Positions 61,094 through 64,000 of a DNA stretch of 64,000 nucleotides are shown here, piece after piece. A program made the translations under genes and the position numbers. The notes beneath the pieces were generated by a model. The model was not told the DNA's origin. It saw only the letters and a list, made by a program, of their open reading frames with translations, and ran no database searches. This DNA comes from Paenibacillus curdlanolyticus YK9 (GTDB lineage: Bacteria; Bacillota; Bacilli; Paenibacillales; Paenibacillaceae), in contig NZ_AEDD01000010.1 of the NCBI RefSeq assembly GCF_000179615.1, positions 221,774 to 285,773 of the forward strand, written 5' to 3'. Numbering within the stretch: the first letter of the stretch is position 1; every line of letters starts with the position of its first letter.

Positions 61094-62179
61094 CTACGAA
61101 TGAATAGGTTCCAGCATCGTTAACGGCCATTGCTGCAAGTCATCGCCATATCGATGGGCTAGCGCTTGAATCCAACGGTCAATGCCGAAGCCGACGCATC
61201 CGGAATGCGCAGCTTCCCCGTCTGGCCCTGTAATTTGAAACTTCTTGGCGATAACATCGCCGCTATGATTGAATGAGCTTATGGCAGAGGAAATCGTGCC
61301 GCACTGCGCGATCAGCTCATACTTGGCGCTCGACATCAGCTGGAACACCAGCTTGTCCAGCCCATCCGTTGTGAAGAACGGGTCATTCGCCGTTTGTACC
61401 GTCCCGTTCAAGCCGAGCTTCACGAACAGCTCCCACACATCGTCGATGATGCGCTGGCGAATTTCCGTAATGTCCGCCGACGTGCCGACCATGACGATTT
61501 CCCGCATCGAAAACTCGTTGCGGCGAAAAGCATTCAAGCGCCATTCCGCCTCATGCCGGAAGCAGCGGCCCTCCGCCGTATAGAGATGCACGCCGCTGAC
61601 TTGCTGGCCGGACAGCTCCTCATACACGTGATAGCAAATGCACGGCTGCAAATAATAGTCCGCTTTCTGGAATGCACCATCCATGTGCTCATGCGCCGAC
61701 TCCAACGCCTCGAACCGATGCGGAATTTCCGCGACAGCGTACACGTTTTGCGGGAAATTAGAAGCGTATCCGCAGGTGTGCATCACTTTCCCCTTCAGCA
61801 AAGTCGGGTATCTGCGCTCCATTGCTTGATGCTTGCGGGCAATGCCCAGGAACAGGTCGTCCAGCATCTGGTACGCTCTTGGATCGATGGACGCATGATC
61901 GCGAGATAAGGACTGCCTGCCCGCTTGGCCGCTGTCCTCGTTCGACTTGATCGTTTTGATCGGAATCGACTTGTAATCCTCCAGCTTGGCCAGAATCGCC
62001 TCGAATTGCTGCGTAAATACTTCTTCATTCTGCTCGCTGCCTTCACCGAGCGTAATCAGCAGATCATCCTGGTCAATCGCTACAGCTGTAATCGCAGGGG
62101 TCACATAGGAGACCTGCTCGATCAGCAGCCCTCTTTTTTGTTCGTCAAATCCAGCGGGAATCATCAATTTCAAATTCAT
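61094..62179 (-). CDS. Amino acid:[carrier protein] ligase, seryl-tRNA-synthetase-like class II catalytic core
   Basis: 361 residues. Class II motif 2 is visible as CFRHEAEWRLNAFRRNEFSMREIVMVGT (206-233) and motif 3 as GCVGFGIDRWIQAL (327-340). Cys180 or Cys182, a motif 2 glutamate and Cys328 are spaced like the three zinc ligands of archaeal-type SerRS and of the Bradyrhizobium aa:CP ligase. No tRNA-binding coiled coil is present. Such enzymes activate a small amino acid (Gly or Ala in the studied cases) and load it onto a carrier protein. ATG 62179 lies 5 bp past the flavoprotein stop. Confidence 0.85.
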   Translation of the reverse strand: MNLKLMIPAGFDEQKRGLLIEQVSYVTPAITAVAIDQDDLLITLGEGSEQNEEVFTQQFEAILAKLEDYKSIPIKTIKSNEDSGQAGRQSLSRDHASIDPRAYQMLDDLFLGIARKHQAMERRYPTLLKGKVMHTCGYASNFPQNVYAVAEIPHRFEALESAHEHMDGAFQKADYYLQPCICYHVYEELSGQQVSGVHLYTAEGRCFRHEAEWRLNAFRRNEFSMREIVMVGTSADITEIRQRIIDDVWELFVKLGLNGTVQTANDPFFTTDGLDKLVFQLMSSAKYELIAQCGTISSAISSFNHSGDVIAKKFQITGPDGEAAHSGCVGFGIDRWIQALAHRYGDDLQQWPLTMLEPIHS

Positions 62180-62184
62180 CAATG

Positions 62185-63279
62185 CTAGCACCACCTTGAT
62201 CGCATAGTGATTACGCCGAGCCTTTGTTTGGCCACGATTTCTTTCAGCACATCGCTGCGCGGCAGATGAAACGTATTCGCCTTGACGTCGCGATACAGCT
62301 TATCCAGAACCGAATCCGGCTTCACTGCCTGCGGTCCGACAGCCTCGATGGCCAGCTCGACCACTCGCTCGGCGGATGTCAGCACATATTCCTTTGTCAT
62401 CAGGCTGATAGGTGTCAATTCGGGTGCCGGTTCGCCCTGCAAATAGGTCGCGACGACGCGGCACAGCTTGTCCAGCTGGGATTCGCTCGTATCGAGCAGC
62501 AGCTTCATCTCGGCCAGCTTCTGATACCGGGCGAACGTTTTGGAGGGGCTCGGATTGGCGGATGAGGCGGCGGTCAGCTCCTCCATGACATGGGATAAAG
62601 CTGTTTTAGCCACACCTAAATAAACCGAGCAAATACCGACTCGAAAAAGATACGGAAACACGTCCATATCCAGCGGAATTTCCGCGCTTCGCGAAATAAG
62701 CCGATCCATCGGCAAAAAGACATCGTTCAGCTCGACCGTATTGCTATGCGTTTGGCTCATCGAAATCGTTTCCCAATCCTGCTTCACGCTGACGCCGGGA
62801 TCGGATTTATGCACCATCGCAAAAATGATTTCGTTCTCGTCCGTCTCTTCATTGCGAATAATGCTCATGACCGGCAAATACTGAACGAAGGGCTCCAGCG
62901 AAACGTAAGGCCGGATGCCGTTAACGATCATGCCGTCTTCTACAAACTTGACTTTCACGGGAAATTTATCGGGATTCATATCGGATAACGATCTAAAGTA
63001 GAGCACGGGATCATTGGGGGAGGCGAAGAGCGCGTTGTTCGTCGCGACTTCATTAAAGTAAAAACTGCGGTTAAAATCGGTGTGGATATAAGATAGTCCC
63101 CATACCGTCAGCAGATGCATGGACATGCTGAGCGCTAACGCAGGGTTGTGCTTGGCGATGCCCATCAGCATCTCCTTGTATTGCGCAGGGGAATACGCAT
63201 TGCCGTACGGGGCAGGAGTTGTAGCTCGGTGAATGCCTTGCGTAATCAGATCATCGATCTCCAAAGCGGTTAAAGACAA
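62185..63279 (-). CDS. Acyl-CoA-dehydrogenase-like flavoprotein 2 (first gene of the operon)
   Basis: 364 residues from TTG 63279 (GGAGGG 7 nt upstream); an ATG at 63294 is possible but has no proper ribosome site. Paralogue of flavoprotein 1 (LEIDDLITQGIHRATTPAPYGNAYS; LALSMSMHLLTVWGLSY; EPFVQYLPVMSIIRNEE; YLGVAKTALSHVMEELT). The two could form a heteromer, as in some two-gene acyl-CoA dehydrogenases, or act in sequence. Confidence 0.85.
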   Translation of the reverse strand: MSLTALEIDDLITQGIHRATTPAPYGNAYSPAQYKEMLMGIAKHNPALALSMSMHLLTVWGLSYIHTDFNRSFYFNEVATNNALFASPNDPVLYFRSLSDMNPDKFPVKVKFVEDGMIVNGIRPYVSLEPFVQYLPVMSIIRNEETDENEIIFAMVHKSDPGVSVKQDWETISMSQTHSNTVELNDVFLPMDRLISRSAEIPLDMDVFPYLFRVGICSVYLGVAKTALSHVMEELTAASSANPSPSKTFARYQKLAEMKLLLDTSESQLDKLCRVVATYLQGEPAPELTPISLMTKEYVLTSAERVVELAIEAVGPQAVKPDSVLDKLYRDVKANTFHLPRSDVLKEIVAKQRLGVITMRSRWC

Positions 63280-63365
63280 ATCATTTCCCTCCATATCCTC
63301 GTAGATTTTGGATGGCGTATTTGTTAGTTTTGGATGGTTTGGATGACGCTTAGCTCATGTATTGG

Positions 63366-63394
63366 CGTAATGTTTCAGGGAATGTAACATTACG
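63366..63394. repeat. Inverted repeat in the operon leader
   Basis: CGTAATGTT / AACATTACG, perfect 9-bp arms, 11-nt loop, about 80 bp before the first gene. Confidence 0.6.
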
Positions 63395-63488
63395 TATCAA
63401 TGCGGATGCTGCTTTTTTGTTGGAATCCCTCCATTTTTCGCTATATTACTATCATTCACTCGTTGATGGCATTTATAGTGACCAACGA

Positions 63489-63507
63489 ATGATACTATTT
63501 GTATCAT
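63489..63507. promoter_or_regulatory. Operator candidate ATGATAC-N5-GTATCAT
   Basis: Perfect 7-bp palindrome overlapping the -10 of the operon promoter; a bound dimer would block transcription. Confidence 0.65.
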
Positions 63508-63530
63508 AACACATATTATGAAAATGTCAC
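63503..63530 (-). promoter_or_regulatory. Candidate promoter of the biosynthetic operon
   Basis: Minus strand GTGACA (63530-63525), 16 nt, TATGAT (63508-63503). The leader would be about 200 nt. Confidence 0.5.
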
Positions 63531-63590
63531 CCTCTTTTTCATTGTAGATTTTATGAAGGGCTCTGTCGGCTGCGCACGGCACTGAAAATC

Positions 63591-63616
63591 GGCGCTAACG
63601 GACCTCAGCGCCGTTA
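63591..63616. repeat. Palindromic intergenic repeat
   Basis: TAACGG / CCGTTA arms nested with GGCGCT / AGCGCC; typical of dispersed intergenic palindromes. Copy number elsewhere unknown. Confidence 0.45.
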
Positions 63617-63692
63617 ATCGCCATAAAAAGCGGCCTCTCGGCGGCTAAACATTCCTGTAGAGTCTAAGATTTGAGCTTGGACAAAACAAAGG

Positions 63693-63753
63693 AGCGCCTC
63701 GTATGATGGGGGTGTTACGGGGTCGGATACCCAAAAACCCATCAGGAGGCGCT
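63693..63753 (+). promoter_or_regulatory. Hairpin sequestering the transposase ribosome site
   Basis: AGCGCCTC (63693-63700) pairs with GAGGCGCT (63746-63753), and TGATGGG (63704-63710) with CCCATCA (63738-63744). The ribosome site AGGAGG lies inside the closing stem. Confidence 0.7.
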
Positions 63754-63757
63754 TAAC

Positions 63758-64000
63758 ATGAAGTTTACTCGAAACGATGCTGCAAATCAACGCATTGAAC
63801 GAATTACCAATCACCATGCCATTGTAGGAATCGACATCGCCAAAGATATACATGCCGCACAAATCACAGATTTCCGTGGGCGGACGCTCACACCACGTCA
63901 CGTCTCCTTTACCAATACAAAGACAGGATTTGAAAAGCTACTCACTTGGATCCAGGCGGTTGGTGACAAACACGGCAAAACCTCTTTCCTTGTTGGCATG
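63758..64000 (+). CDS. IS110-family transposase, N-terminal part (3' end outside window)
   Basis: 81 codons from ATG 63758, open to the window edge. AIVGIDIAKDIHAAQITDFRGR carries the first catalytic Asp of the DEDD RuvC-like domain, and VSFTNTKTGFEKLLTWI follows as in IS110 transposases. AGGAGG precedes the ATG. Whether it is intact cannot be judged. Confidence 0.85.
   Translation, partial: MKFTRNDAANQRIERITNHHAIVGIDIAKDIHAAQITDFRGRTLTPRHVSFTNTKTGFEKLLTWIQAVGDKHGKTSFLVGM

Larger units (their letters stand above)
63640..64000 (+). mobile_element. IS110-family insertion sequence, left part
   Basis: The left end is not resolved (somewhere between about 63617 and 63690; IS110 elements often lack clear terminal inverted repeats). 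It holds the leader and the transposase N-terminus; the rest is outside the window. Confidence 0.65.

Noticed and set aside
63397..63582. 61-codon minus-strand frame in the operon leader
   Set aside because: It overlaps the promoter and operator region and lacks a ribosome site.
63591..63616. Terminator for the region left of the IS
   Set aside because: Palindromic but no T-tract on either strand; kept as an intergenic repeat.

Overview
The window reads as a chromosomal segment of a spore-forming Firmicute of the Paenibacillus type. Pointers are a glutamate racemase tail, a copper-amine-oxidase-like domain fused to a serine protease, an RsbQ homologue, a TagO-like sugar-phosphate transferase, GTG/TTG starts behind strong AGGAGG ribosome sites, and many small secreted proteins. 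This is inferred from protein character; there is no rRNA or species marker. I saw no tRNA, rRNA or CRISPR array.

Layout. 0-24 kb is mixed housekeeping and accessory DNA: murI end, secreted HtrA-like protease, epimerase, chemoreceptor, exoA, a giant collagen/YadA-repeat fibre (5.8-8.5 kb), a secreted CYTH-like protein with FN3 and sugar-binding modules, a four-repeat secreted protein, a metallo-hydrolase, a MerR regulator, an ECF sigma/anti-sigma pair, a cassette of two secreted proteins followed by two Imm11-type immunity-like proteins (18.0-21.1 kb), and a quinone reductase divergent from a MarR regulator. 24-42 kb holds an esterase operon behind two GTATAC palindromes, a second secreted CYTH-like protein, a DUF4062 two-gene operon that may be a defence system, an EmrB-type exporter with its TetR regulator, a GntR regulator, an Lrp regulator, a pentapeptide protein, a Fur-boxed siderophore-binding lipoprotein, a matrixin protease with a partner, and an RsbQ hydrolase followed by a PAS-GGDEF enzyme. 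41.9-44.9 kb is AT-rich and unlike its flanks, with a methionine-rich mini-protein, a probable small RNA and two orphan secreted or membrane proteins. 44.9-52.9 kb holds a tagO-like gene, HAD and GGDEF enzymes, an eight-copy 51-bp tandem array, and an AraC regulator divergent from a dehydrogenase/aldo-keto reductase pair.

The most interesting part is 52.9-63.3 kb: ten tightly packed, partly overlapping minus-strand genes that look like an uncharacterised natural-product operon. In transcription order they encode an acyl-CoA-dehydrogenase-like flavoprotein, a seryl-tRNA-synthetase-like amino acid:[carrier protein] ligase, a second flavoprotein, a free carrier protein, an ATP-grasp ligase, DapF-like and LysA-like enzymes, a second ATP-grasp ligase, an MFS exporter and a type II thioesterase. 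There is no NRPS or PKS module. The simplest reading is that an amino acid is loaded on the carrier protein by the synthetase-like ligase, oxidised there by the flavoproteins, joined to another amino acid (perhaps DAP-derived) by the ATP-grasp ligases and exported. A perfect 7-bp palindrome overlaps the candidate promoter of this operon. An IS110-family transposase begins just beyond it and runs off the right edge.
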